Source of the DNA: Clostridia bacterium
GTDB taxonomy: Bacteria; Bacillota; Clostridia; Oscillospirales; JAAYXM01
Length of the DNA: 33,455 nt
NCBI GenBank assembly: GCA_017559855.1
Contig: JAFYQP010000038.1
Coordinates: forward strand, 1-33,455
Direction of reading: 5' to 3'
Positions 1-6,366 of this stretch are shown here, in pieces; position 1 is the first letter of the stretch; the number at the start of each line of letters is the position of its first letter. The notes below the pieces were generated by a model. It worked only from the letters and a program-made list of their open reading frames with translations, was not told the origin of the DNA and ran no database searches. Position numbers and translations under genes: made by a program.

Positions 1-264
1 CGTGTCATTTCCAAAATCCCAGGCGTTTTCGCAGGTGGATTCTTTATACCAACCGCCAAAGGTGTAACCGTCTGCGGTGGGTGCTGTGGGAGCGGAAATC
101 TTGCTTCCCTCGACTACATCGGAAAGAGCATCCGGAGCGATGCCGTGTCCGTTTGCATTAAAGGTAACTGTGTAGGTTGGGGTGGTATCCGCTGCCGATA
201 TGTTTGTCGGTGCAAGGGCCATCAGCATTACAAATACCAATAACAAACTCAACAATTTTTTCAC
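1..264 (-). CDS. Partial secreted surface protein with an InlB-type (Listeria-Bacteroides) repeat, 5' end only
   Basis: The reading frame runs off the left edge, so only the first 88 codons are visible. It begins with GTG at 262-264, preceded on the minus strand by an AAGAAGGA Shine-Dalgarno site. The N-terminus is a signal peptide: KKLLSLL, a hydrophobic core, then a probable cut after NISA. From about residue 32 the sequence VTFNANG...VVEGSKISAP...GYTFGGWYKE follows the pattern of the InlB B-repeat (Flg_new), a small beta-grasp repeat found in exported surface and adhesion proteins of Firmicutes. Such proteins are usually long and repetitive, so most of this one lies outside the window. The function beyond cell-surface display cannot be told from this fragment. 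Confidence 0.8.
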   Translation of the reverse strand, partial: MKKLLSLLLVFVMLMALAPTNISAADTTPTYTVTFNANGHGIAPDALSDVVEGSKISAPTAPTADGYTFGGWYKESTCENAWDFGNDT

Positions 265-497
265 TAAAATTCCTTCTTTCTTTAAAATTCTTTATATTGA
301 TTGGACAGCTTATTTATTATGCTGTTAAATCCTTGATAAAAAACAAAAACACCTGCAACAGTAACATGAAATTACCGCTAAATGCGTTCGCATTTTAAAT
401 ATATTGAAATACGAACCTTCTTAACCTCTGTCTGCCAAAACCTTTCCACAGTCGAACACGTTCTGTCAACCTTTCTCGGTTAAAAATCATATATTTT

Positions 498-526
498 TTG
501 CGAATAATGCCAGTGTTTTCTACAAT
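498..526 (+). promoter_or_regulatory. Probable sigma-A promoter upstream of the merR-like gene
   Basis: TTGCGA at 498-503 is separated by exactly 17 bases from TACAAT at 521-526. Each hexamer differs from consensus at one or two positions. It would give a leader of about 155 bases before the ATG at 687, which places the inverted repeat at 596-617 inside the transcribed leader. A second start nearer the gene is possible. Confidence 0.45.
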
Positions 527-595
527 ATAGAGACAATATAAAACTATTTTCATCTATATCTTAAAAAATACATATTTTATATTATACTTAATATA

Positions 596-617
596 CATCG
601 TACATCGATGGACGATG
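596..617. promoter_or_regulatory. 22-bp inverted repeat, candidate MerR-type operator
   Basis: The arms CATCGT.CATC and GATG.ACGATG match as an inverted repeat with a single mismatched pair (positions 602/611); the centre is CATCGATG. It stands out in an AT-rich stretch, 70 bases upstream of the merR-like ATG. MerR-family proteins bind such dyads, commonly in their own promoter, and a CAATAT hexamer that could act as a -10 element follows directly at 618-623. That it is the site for this regulator is inference. Confidence 0.5.
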
Positions 618-686
618 CAATATTTTTTTGAAAAAATTTTCAGAAATTTTAATAATTTATTTTATGTTTGAAATGAGGAAACATTT

Positions 687-1034
687 ATGAACGATAAAAA
701 TTTATTTTCTATTGGCGAAGTAGCAAAAGCCGTTGGAATTACAAGAAAAATAATACTGAATTATGAAGCAAAAGGTCTTATTACCCCCGACCAAAAAGAC
801 GGCACTACGGGCAACAGATATTACACCATTGACACCTTTACGCAAATTCGTACAATCCGTGTATTTCAGAATCTGGGACTGTCGCTTGACGACATAAGGG
901 CATATTTCAGCGACACAACAGATTTGCAGCCAATAATAGAGCGTCTAAGAAAAATGCGTGATGAGCTTAACCTCTCCATAGAGAAACTGGAAGAAAGAAC
1001 ACAAAAAAATGTAATGTTATCAAAGAAATCATAA
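687..1034 (+). CDS. MerR-family transcriptional regulator, DNA-binding half (frameshifted)
   Basis: The first 75 residues are a MerR winged-helix domain: FSIGEVAKAVGITRKIILNY, then YEAKGLI, NRYYTIDTF and QIRTIRVFQNLGLSLDDI. A coiled-coil helix follows (residues 80-108, IIERLRKMRDELNLSIEKLEE). The ATG has a GAGG site eight bases upstream. The frame stops at 1032-1034, just after the coiled coil, where a full MerR/BmrR-type protein would enter its effector-binding domain. That domain lies directly downstream in the -1 frame (to 1450). The frame change falls at a run of seven A at 1003-1009. As it stands the gene makes a DNA-binding dimer without a ligand domain, unless ribosomal or polymerase slippage restores it or the base count is wrong. 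Confidence 0.85.
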   Translation: MNDKNLFSIGEVAKAVGITRKIILNYEAKGLITPDQKDGTTGNRYYTIDTFTQIRTIRVFQNLGLSLDDIRAYFSDTTDLQPIIERLRKMRDELNLSIEKLEERTQKNVMLSKKS

Positions 1035-1060
1035 TCGAACCTCAGACAATTTACTGCCGT

Positions 1061-1450
1061 TTGTACAGTTCAATTTCTGTTGCCGACAAGACAAACCTTT
1101 TGCGAAATACGGCACTTGAAGCTATGAGGTTACACGGAACCGATACAACAAGGCGAATGTATTTTACCGAGTATAATGCAAATGACCCTCAAAATATTTT
1201 ATATTGCGTTGCCGTACCTACAGGAAGCAAGGGTGAATATGTCAAGAGTATTCCACAGACTAAAGCTGTTTCGTTCTTTCACCATGGAGCGTATGAGGAA
1301 ATTCCCAAAGTACGAAATAGACTTGTTTCGTATGCAGCGGAAAACAATATAAATCTGACGGGAGTATTCCGCAATATTTATCTCGAAGGTCCGCCACAGC
1401 ACAAAAATAAAAGAAACTTCATCACTCAAATAATAGGAATAATTGAATAA
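1061..1450 (+). CDS. GyrI-like/BmrR-type effector-binding half of the same MerR regulator, in the -1 frame
   Basis: Open in the -1 frame relative to the MerR half. The frame is actually open from before the upstream stop (KEIIIEPQTIYCRLYSS begins near 1022). The nominal TTG at 1061 has no ribosome binding site, so this is not an independent gene. The pattern fits a ligand-binding GyrI-like/AraC effector domain: a first strand of the EPQTIYCRLY type, then an RRMYFTEYN strand, CVAVPTG, VSFFHHGAYEEIPK and a final strand TQIIGIIE. In BmrR-type regulators this domain binds hydrophobic drugs or small ligands. Joined through the A7 run the product would be about 255 residues, close to the usual length for the family. 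Confidence 0.75.
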   Translation: MYSSISVADKTNLLRNTALEAMRLHGTDTTRRMYFTEYNANDPQNILYCVAVPTGSKGEYVKSIPQTKAVSFFHHGAYEEIPKVRNRLVSYAAENNINLTGVFRNIYLEGPPQHKNKRNFITQIIGIIE

Positions 1451-1465
1451 AAATCAAGAGAATAA

Positions 1466-1494
1466 TTGACTATTACAGTATATTATGATATAAC
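1466..1494 (+). promoter_or_regulatory. Sigma-A promoter of ychF
   Basis: TTGACT (1466-1471), 17 bases, then TATAAC (1489-1494). The spacing is ideal and each hexamer has one mismatch. It starts a leader of about 85 bases ending in AAAGGAG before the ATG at 1586. Confidence 0.75.
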
Positions 1495-1585
1495 AATAGT
1501 TAGTAAAACATAATCTGGGGAAATGGTGTCAAATTGGTGTCATGCCGCTTTGACAACCCTTGAAAATAAAGGAGATTGAAGATAA

Positions 1586-2680
1586 ATGAAATTAGGTATA
1601 GTAGGTCTTCCCAACGTGGGAAAGAGTACTCTTTTTAATGCAATTACAAATGCAGGTGCGGAAAGTGCAAATTACCCATTCTGCACTATAGACCCCAACG
1701 TGGGTGTTGTTACCGTACCGGATGAGCGTCTTGACGTTTTGGCGGAGATGTATAATCCAAAGAAGGTCACACCCGCAATAGTTGAATTTGTTGACATTGC
1801 AGGTCTTGTAAAAGGTGCGTCAAAAGGCGAGGGCTTGGGAAATAAGTTCTTATCACATATCCGCGAGGTTGACGCAATCGTTCATGTTGTAAGATGTTTT
1901 GAGGATACAAATATTATTCACGTTGAAGGCTCGGTTGATCCGCTTCGTGATATTGAAACAATAAGTCTCGAACTTATCCTTTCCGACATTGAAATGCTCG
2001 ATCGCCGTATTGACAAGGCTAAAAAACTTGCAAAGGGCGATAAGAAGTATAACGTTGAGGTTGAACTTTTAGAGCGTTTGCGTGAACATTTCGATTTAGG
2101 ACAAAGTGCACGTACATTCACCGCAAGTGAAGATGAATGGGCGATTATCAATGACATTGACTTACTTTCCGTAAAACCGGTAATTTATGCGGCAAATATG
2201 TCAGAGGATGATTTCGTGTCCGGCATTGAAAGCAACGAATATTACAAGCGTGTAGAGGCATTTGCAAAAGAAGAAGGTGCACAGGCACTTCCGATTTGTG
2301 CAAAACTTGAGCAAGATATACTTGAACTTGAGGAAGATGAGAAGGCGTTGTTCTTGGAAGAGTTGGGACTTGAAAAATCAGGTCTTGACAGACTTATTCA
2401 GGTTTGCTACTCACTTTTAGGACTTATTTCATATCTTACCGCAGGTGAGCCGGAGGTTCGTGCTTGGACAATCACTCGCGGTATGAAGGCACCGCAAGCG
2501 GCAGGAAAAATCCACTCTGATTTCGAGCGTGGCTTTATCCGTGCAGAGGTTATTCATTTTGACGATTTGGTTGCTTGTAAAACAATGGTTGCGGCAAAAG
2601 AAAAAGGTCTTGTTCGAAGTGAAGGTAAGGAATACGTCGTTCGTGACGGAGATATAATCTTGTTCAGATTTAATGTATAA
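1586..2680 (+). CDS. ychF: Redox-regulated ATPase/GTPase YchF (OLA1 family)
   Basis: The 364-residue length and sequence match YchF throughout. G1 is GLPNVGKST (residues 7-15), switch I contains YPFCTIDPN, G3 is DIAGLVKGASKGEGLGN, and the G4 position reads NMSE instead of NKxD. That change is the known reason YchF prefers ATP over GTP. A coiled-coil insertion lies near residues 130-175 and the C-terminal TGS domain covers about 280-364 (AWTITRGMKAPQAAGKIHSDFERGFIRAEV, abbreviated: AWTI..APQAAG..FERGFI). YchF binds the ribosome and affects stress tolerance and translation-start fidelity. It has its own promoter (1466-1494) and ends in a hairpin terminator. The AAAGGAG site is about 12 bases from the ATG, slightly long. 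Confidence 0.97.
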   Translation: MKLGIVGLPNVGKSTLFNAITNAGAESANYPFCTIDPNVGVVTVPDERLDVLAEMYNPKKVTPAIVEFVDIAGLVKGASKGEGLGNKFLSHIREVDAIVHVVRCFEDTNIIHVEGSVDPLRDIETISLELILSDIEMLDRRIDKAKKLAKGDKKYNVEVELLERLREHFDLGQSARTFTASEDEWAIINDIDLLSVKPVIYAANMSEDDFVSGIESNEYYKRVEAFAKEEGAQALPICAKLEQDILELEEDEKALFLEELGLEKSGLDRLIQVCYSLLGLISYLTAGEPEVRAWTITRGMKAPQAAGKIHSDFERGFIRAEVIHFDDLVACKTMVAAKEKGLVRSEGKEYVVRDGDIILFRFNV

Positions 2681-2704
2681 GCAGCGAGCACCTCGGCTAA
2701 AATA
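2675..2704 (+). promoter_or_regulatory. Sigma-F-like (forespore) promoter before the SpoIIQ-like gene
   Basis: GTATA at 2675-2679, a 15-base spacer, then GGCTAAAATA at 2695-2704. This matches the Bacillus subtilis sigma-F consensus as I know it (GYATA, 15-16 bases, GGNNANAHTR) at every fixed position. It overlaps the last codons of ychF and the 5' arm of the terminator hairpin. In B. subtilis spoIIQ is transcribed by sigma-F, so this supports the identity of the downstream gene. A start near 2711 would give a very short leader that begins close to the ribosome binding site. Confidence 0.6.
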
Positions 2705-2724
2705 TTAGCGGAGGTGTTCTTTTG
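2686..2724 (+). terminator. ychF terminator hairpin that also holds the next gene's Shine-Dalgarno site
   Basis: GAGCACCTC at 2686-2694 pairs with GAGGTGTTC at 2711-2719 (one G-U pair), and GCTAA with TTAGC around an AATA loop. Only one G-G mismatch interrupts 14 pairs. A T-rich tail (TTCTTTTG) follows. The 3' arm is the GGAGGTG ribosome binding site of the gene starting at 2727, so in any transcript reading through from ychF that site is paired. Confidence 0.75.
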
Positions 2725-2726
2725 TA

Positions 2727-3395
2727 ATGAAAACAACAAAGAATTTTTTAAAAGAAATATCAAAGAACGGATTATACATAATCCTGTTCCTTTGCATTTC
2801 TGCCATAGGAATTGCGGGTTATGTAATGTATCATACCACAGAACCGGAGATTGTGGTAAACGACGTTGTGTCAAACGTGCCGGAGGAGAAAACTGTACGG
2901 TATGAGCCGGTTATTATTCCGGACGAGCCTGAACCGAAAGTTGAAGTTCCCACGGCAAAGGAACAGCCGGTGGAAGTTAAGGAAGAACCGCAAGGTTTTG
3001 TAACTGCAGTGAAGGGCAAGGTGTTAAATGCCTTCTCCGGAGATGAATTGAAGAAGAGCAAAACCTTTAACGATTGGAGAACGCATAATGGTATAGATAT
3101 TGCCGCAGATGAGGGAAGCGAAGTCTATGCAATATGCGGCGGCACGGTTGAGAAGGTATACGAGGATGATATGATGGGATATACGGTGGTAATCTCGCAT
3201 CCGGAAGACGTAGTAAGCACCTATTCCAACCTTATGAAAGGCGTTGTTGCAAAAGTTGGGCAGAAGGTAAAGGCAGGCGACGTTATCGGCGGTGTGGGCA
3301 AAAGTGCCATTGCCGAGTCAGGCGAAGAATCCCACCTGCATCTTGAAACAACAAAAAACGGAGAGCAAATCGACCCGATGAGTTTAATAGAATAA
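2727..3395 (+). CDS. M23 (LytM-type) peptidase domain membrane protein, probable SpoIIQ
   Basis: A 222-residue protein with a short cytoplasmic tail, one membrane segment (about residues 14-33) and an acidic, Pro/Glu-rich linker (38-88). A LytM endopeptidase domain follows (about 92-222). All zinc ligands are present: H120 and D124 in HNGID, and H203/H205 in HLHLE. The B. subtilis SpoIIQ lost one of these, whereas clostridial SpoIIQ keeps them. Size, layout and the TFNDW..HNGIDI pattern fit SpoIIQ, the forespore half of the SpoIIQ-SpoIIIAH channel that links forespore and mother cell. A sigma-F-like promoter lies directly upstream. ATG at 2727 follows GGAGGTG by ten bases. A vegetative cell-wall hydrolase of the same fold remains possible. 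Confidence 0.8.
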   Translation: MKTTKNFLKEISKNGLYIILFLCISAIGIAGYVMYHTTEPEIVVNDVVSNVPEEKTVRYEPVIIPDEPEPKVEVPTAKEQPVEVKEEPQGFVTAVKGKVLNAFSGDELKKSKTFNDWRTHNGIDIAADEGSEVYAICGGTVEKVYEDDMMGYTVVISHPEDVVSTYSNLMKGVVAKVGQKVKAGDVIGGVGKSAIAESGEESHLHLETTKNGEQIDPMSLIE

Positions 3396-3434
3396 GAAAA
3401 CGCCACCCGACAGTATCAGTTGACGGGTGGCGTT
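3395..3434 (-). terminator. Terminator between convergent genes
   Basis: AACGCCACCCG (3399-3409) pairs perfectly with CGGGTGGCGTT (3424-3434) over a 14-base loop. On the minus strand it is followed by TTTTCTTATT, so it is a strong terminator for the SH3b-protein gene. On the plus strand the tail is only TAATATATA, so it is weaker for the peptidase gene. Confidence 0.8.
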
Positions 3435-3460
3435 AATATATAGGATAGGTTAGAAATCAG

Positions 3461-5596
3461 TTATTGGGGGACGTTGCCTAAATCGTTTGCTCCAAAGAAA
3501 ATGTGAGCTTTGTTTTGACGGTCAGTACCGAGATGATAGTGATAGAAATAGGAGACGTTGTCTTTATCTCGCTCACAGATTCCGGAACCGTGCATAGCGG
3601 CAAGCATCATTGCACTGTCTTCGCTTTCGGTATAGACGTCACCTTCAAAAGCGGTTACGTAGAGATACGCTTCGGCCATATCCATACAATACTTGTCAAC
3701 ATATTTTAAAGTGCCTGCGGTACGTAATACTTTTCTAAACGTATAAGCGGTACAAACGTTTTCAGGTCGCTTTTTCAAGTAGTTTGCAAAATCGGTGTCG
3801 CTAATGGCGGTAGCGATGTAGTCGACGCTGGGTAATGCACCCACCGCATTAAGATACAACGCACCGAGAACGAGACCACCGGCAATTAAATCGCCTACGG
3901 GAATGAAGGGTCCGTCAACCATTGTAAGCGTACCTGCGGTTACGGCAACTGATGCTAACTGGGCGTTACCGTCTGAGGTTTCTGCTTTTCCGCAATTACA
4001 AATTTTATAAGTAGCGGAACTTACTACTATCTTTTTGTACGAGTGACTATGTTTGCTTAAATCGTTTGCGGGGATATACGCTGCCTTGCCGCCATATGAA
4101 ATTACGGCCCACGACGTATTTTTATTGGTTACATACCCCAAAACCTTAACGCAATCTTTCTTTTTAAGAGAGGTTAACTTGTTTGATGATTTGTCGGGGA
4201 AGGAGTATATGCCCGTGCTGGATTTGCTAACGTTCTTTGCAGTACCTTCAGAGGAAAGTTTAAGTGAGGCGAGAGTGTTTTTACAGGATGAGCAGTCCTC
4301 TGAAAGGTTGTAATTCTTATCATTGAAACGAGTGTCGCCACAAGAGCACTTCTCTATAAGTTTGTGGGGGTGCTCGGACTGATATTTGCCGGTAGATGTG
4401 TACTTGTGAGTGTGGCACTTGTCACAACCTTTAGCCTTAGAAGTCTTGCCTCGCTTGGTCTCACTGCATAAAGAGCACTTAAGAATCTGATAGTGGGGAT
4501 GAGCCTTCTCATATGAGTTGGTGAATGCAAAGGAATGTGTATGGCCGGACGGCTTTTCGGGTAAAGTGGAAGTGCTGTTTGCCGGTTTATTGCTTGTAGA
4601 CGCTGCCGGTTTCTTATTGCTTGAGGAGGAGTTGTTTGCCGGCTTATTGCTGGTAGATGTAGCGGGCTTTGTGTACTTTTCGATATTGCCGCTATAGATA
4701 AAGTCGTTGTCAGAAGTGCGGAGCCAAAGGTTATTATGAGCGTTAACAACTTCACCGTTAATGGTTAAAATAGTACCTTTGGAGACCGAACGGGTGTCTT
4801 TTTCGTCTTTGTACGGTTTAACTCTTAAGGTTGTATTATTAGTTACCTTAACCTGATATGATGCTGGACTTACGCTATCAACAACGCGGGATGCCTTGCC
4901 TGAATACACATAACCCTTATTGGTCTTATACCAAAGATTATTGTAACAATTTGTAATTACTGCTGTTACATTAAGTACCGTGCCGGCACTGAGTTTTGAG
5001 TTTGCGGAAGAATCAGAATAGGGTTTGCTGCGTGCGGTAGTATCCACGGTGGTCTTGATTTTAAAATTTGCGGATGTGGATGTGTCGTATACACGCTGAA
5101 CGTTTCCGCTGTATATGTAACCGCCATCGGACACTTTGAGCCACACATTGTAATATTTGTTGGTCTGCTCACCGACAATGCGGAGAACATCGCCGGATTT
5201 AACGTCTTTAACTTTCTTTGTACCGTCGGAATAATAGGAAGAACGGACGGTGGTGTTTTTAGTTGCCTTAACGTAATAATCAACGGTAACTAAAGCGGGA
5301 AGAACGGGGTTGCATTTTTCACTGTATATGTAGCCGCCGCCTTTTACGCCAAGCCAAAGGTTGCCGTATTTGTTTGTTTTTTCGGAAACAATGGTAAGTT
5401 CTGCACCCTTCTTAACGTTCTTGAGAACTTTTGAGTCGGAGTAGCAGTCTTTGCGGATAGTTGTCTTAACGGTGGTTACCACGGTATAGGGGCTGAGTGC
5501 CTCTGCATGAGGTAATACTTCCGTTATGATGGGACAAATAATTGCTAAAGTAAGGATAAGACTTACGACTTTTGCGATTGTTGTGTTTTTTAACAT
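3461..5596 (-). CDS. Secreted multi-SH3b protein with Cys/His-rich repeats, pre-toxin-like segment and putative toxin C-terminus
   Basis: A signal peptide covers residues 1-34. Four diverged SH3b repeats follow (about 38-96, 104-168, 176-240, 246-307), each with R-x-x-x-Y-S/K-D, W-x-K/R and YIYSGN-like motifs; these usually bind cell wall. Residues 310-350 are a Ser/Asn/Pro/Lys linker. Residues 351-440 hold two similar Cys/His units (AHPH..LKCSLC..CDKC and EHPH..EKCSCG..CSSC) that look like small zinc-binding repeats. A fifth SH3-like unit lies near 445-512. Residues 547-597 are hydrophobic with VDGPFIPVGDLIAGGL, resembling the pre-toxin segment of polymorphic toxins. The end carries YFYHYHLG and AHIFFG, a His arrangement seen in secreted toxin tails. 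No active site is proved and no immunity gene lies next to it. ATG has AAAGAGG nine bases upstream. Confidence 0.75.
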   Translation of the reverse strand: MLKNTTIAKVVSLILTLAIICPIITEVLPHAEALSPYTVVTTVKTTIRKDCYSDSKVLKNVKKGAELTIVSEKTNKYGNLWLGVKGGGYIYSEKCNPVLPALVTVDYYVKATKNTTVRSSYYSDGTKKVKDVKSGDVLRIVGEQTNKYYNVWLKVSDGGYIYSGNVQRVYDTSTSANFKIKTTVDTTARSKPYSDSSANSKLSAGTVLNVTAVITNCYNNLWYKTNKGYVYSGKASRVVDSVSPASYQVKVTNNTTLRVKPYKDEKDTRSVSKGTILTINGEVVNAHNNLWLRTSDNDFIYSGNIEKYTKPATSTSNKPANNSSSSNKKPAASTSNKPANSTSTLPEKPSGHTHSFAFTNSYEKAHPHYQILKCSLCSETKRGKTSKAKGCDKCHTHKYTSTGKYQSEHPHKLIEKCSCGDTRFNDKNYNLSEDCSSCKNTLASLKLSSEGTAKNVSKSSTGIYSFPDKSSNKLTSLKKKDCVKVLGYVTNKNTSWAVISYGGKAAYIPANDLSKHSHSYKKIVVSSATYKICNCGKAETSDGNAQLASVAVTAGTLTMVDGPFIPVGDLIAGGLVLGALYLNAVGALPSVDYIATAISDTDFANYLKKRPENVCTAYTFRKVLRTAGTLKYVDKYCMDMAEAYLYVTAFEGDVYTESEDSAMMLAAMHGSGICERDKDNVSYFYHYHLGTDRQNKAHIFFGANDLGNVPQ

Positions 5597-5632
5597 TATG
5601 ATTACCTCTTTCCTGCTCTTTAGAGCAAATTT

Positions 5633-5655
5633 ACTTTACACTTATATTGTAAAGT
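5633..5655. promoter_or_regulatory. Perfect inverted repeat in the promoter region of the SH3b-protein gene
   Basis: ACTTTACA (5633-5640) and TGTAAAGT (5648-5655) form a perfect 8-bp inverted repeat with a 7-base spacer, 37-59 bases upstream of the ATG. On the minus strand the sequence TACAAT inside it could be the -10 element (with a weak CTGTAA 18 bases upstream), so a bound protein would block transcription. A second small palindrome, GCTCTTTAGAGC, lies at 5615-5626 next to the ribosome binding site. Confidence 0.5.
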
Positions 5656-5707
5656 ATGAAAGAGATTTATTACAGAACTGATTTGGTAAAAAAAGGCCTT
5701 TAATTTA

Positions 5708-5751
5708 CCTAAAAAAGAAAAAACGACATTTCATATGTGCACGAAATGTCG
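5708..5751 (-). terminator. Terminator of the HTH regulator gene
   Basis: CGACATTTC (5724-5732) pairs with GAAATGTCG (5743-5751). On the minus strand the hairpin is followed by TTTTTTCTTTTTT, ten bases after the stop codon of the regulator gene. It separates that gene from the SH3b-protein gene downstream on the same strand. Confidence 0.85.
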
Positions 5752-5760
5752 CTTTGAAAT

Positions 5761-6243
5761 TTATTTTGATTTTGTGTTGATTCCTTTTCGCTCACACCAC
5801 AGTTTAAGGGAATCTATTGTTGCGGAAATATGATCAAGGTCATTTAAAATCTGCTTAAAATCTATTATTTCACAATCTTCGACTATTTCGTCATTGAGAA
5901 TTTCCATAAGTCTTATTTTGTTGTGATTAACCGATTTTAATGACACCGCCATATCAACCAAAAGTTTATGTACATCTTCGGTGTTTGTCGTTTTTTGAGC
6001 ATCTATTTTACCGATTTCGCAATCGTAACAACAATAATGGTTGCGAAGTTCCGGCTTATTATAACCTTCTGCCATTAGTACTACGTCTGCCGGCTGTATT
6101 GCGACGGAGCCGTTTTCGATTTTTACAAGTCGGCTTTCGGAAATGCCGGGTAAGCGGTCAATCGCCTCTGCACGAGTTAAGTCAAGTTCTTCTCGTGCCA
6201 ATTGGTAAACGCTTTTCTTTTTGCTTGCGGAAACCTTTCCCAC
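5761..6243 (-). CDS. XRE-type helix-turn-helix regulator with Cys motif and coiled-coil tail
   Basis: 160 residues starting at GTG (6241-6243), six bases after GGGGTGG. Residues 12-65 (YQLAREELDLTRAEAIDRL then SESRLVKIENG and PADVVLMAEGYNKPEL) form a Cro/CI-like fold. It is followed by HYCCYDCEIGK, a cysteine motif I know from a common clostridial family of such regulators, where it could bind metal. The last 90 residues are helical and probably dimerise. A consensus promoter (6280-6308) drives it and it has its own terminator, so it is transcribed separately from the SH3b-protein gene that follows on the same strand. Its target is unknown; the neighbouring inverted repeat at 5633-5655 is a candidate. 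Confidence 0.75.
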   Translation of the reverse strand: MGKVSASKKKSVYQLAREELDLTRAEAIDRLPGISESRLVKIENGSVAIQPADVVLMAEGYNKPELRNHYCCYDCEIGKIDAQKTTNTEDVHKLLVDMAVSLKSVNHNKIRLMEILNDEIVEDCEIIDFKQILNDLDHISATIDSLKLWCERKGINTKSK

Positions 6244-6279
6244 TTTATACCACCCCTGGAATTTAAACTTTATGTACCT

Positions 6280-6308
6280 ATTATAACCGATTTTAATTTG
6301 TAAATCAA
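6280..6308 (-). promoter_or_regulatory. Sigma-A promoter of the HTH regulator gene
   Basis: On the minus strand TTGATT (complement of 6303-6308) is followed after 17 bases by a perfect TATAAT (complement of 6280-6285). The start codon is 37 bases downstream. Confidence 0.85.
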
Positions 6309-6318
6309 GGGTTTGAGT

Positions 6319-6366
6319 ATATAACAGAAAGGCTTTTGCAAAATAGCAAAAGCCTTTCTGTTATAT
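6319..6366 (-). terminator. 21-bp perfect hairpin overlapping the adh stop codon
   Basis: The arms 6319-6339 and 6346-6366 are perfectly complementary around a six-base loop. The stop codon of the alcohol dehydrogenase (6361-6363) is inside one arm. The core GGCTTTTGC/GCAAAAGCC followed by TTTCTGTTATA can act as an intrinsic terminator in either direction. Confidence 0.75.

Larger units (their letters stand above)
265..686. other. Divergent intergenic region between surface-protein gene and merR-like gene
   Basis: 422 bases without a convincing gene. The region is AT-rich and holds start signals for both flanking genes. A fair sigma-A promoter for the plus strand (498-526) and an almost perfect inverted repeat (596-617) are listed separately. 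I found no RNA gene, riboswitch fold or terminator. The short open frame at 177-398 only reads through the signal-peptide region of the opposite gene and has no homology I recognise. Confidence 0.6.

Noticed and set aside
1199-1429. Minus-strand open frame opposite the effector-binding half of the MerR gene
   Set aside because: No ribosome binding site, low-complexity Phe/Ser-rich product, and full overlap with a domain that is clearly coding on the plus strand.
4966-5283. SH3b region read as a DNA tandem repeat
   Set aside because: The repeats are evident at the protein level only; the DNA has diverged too far to call a nucleotide repeat.
6319-6366. Long hairpin as a mobile-element end or small RNA
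   Set aside because: No second copy in the window and no flanking duplication; position at the adh stop codon and the T-rich tail fit a terminator.
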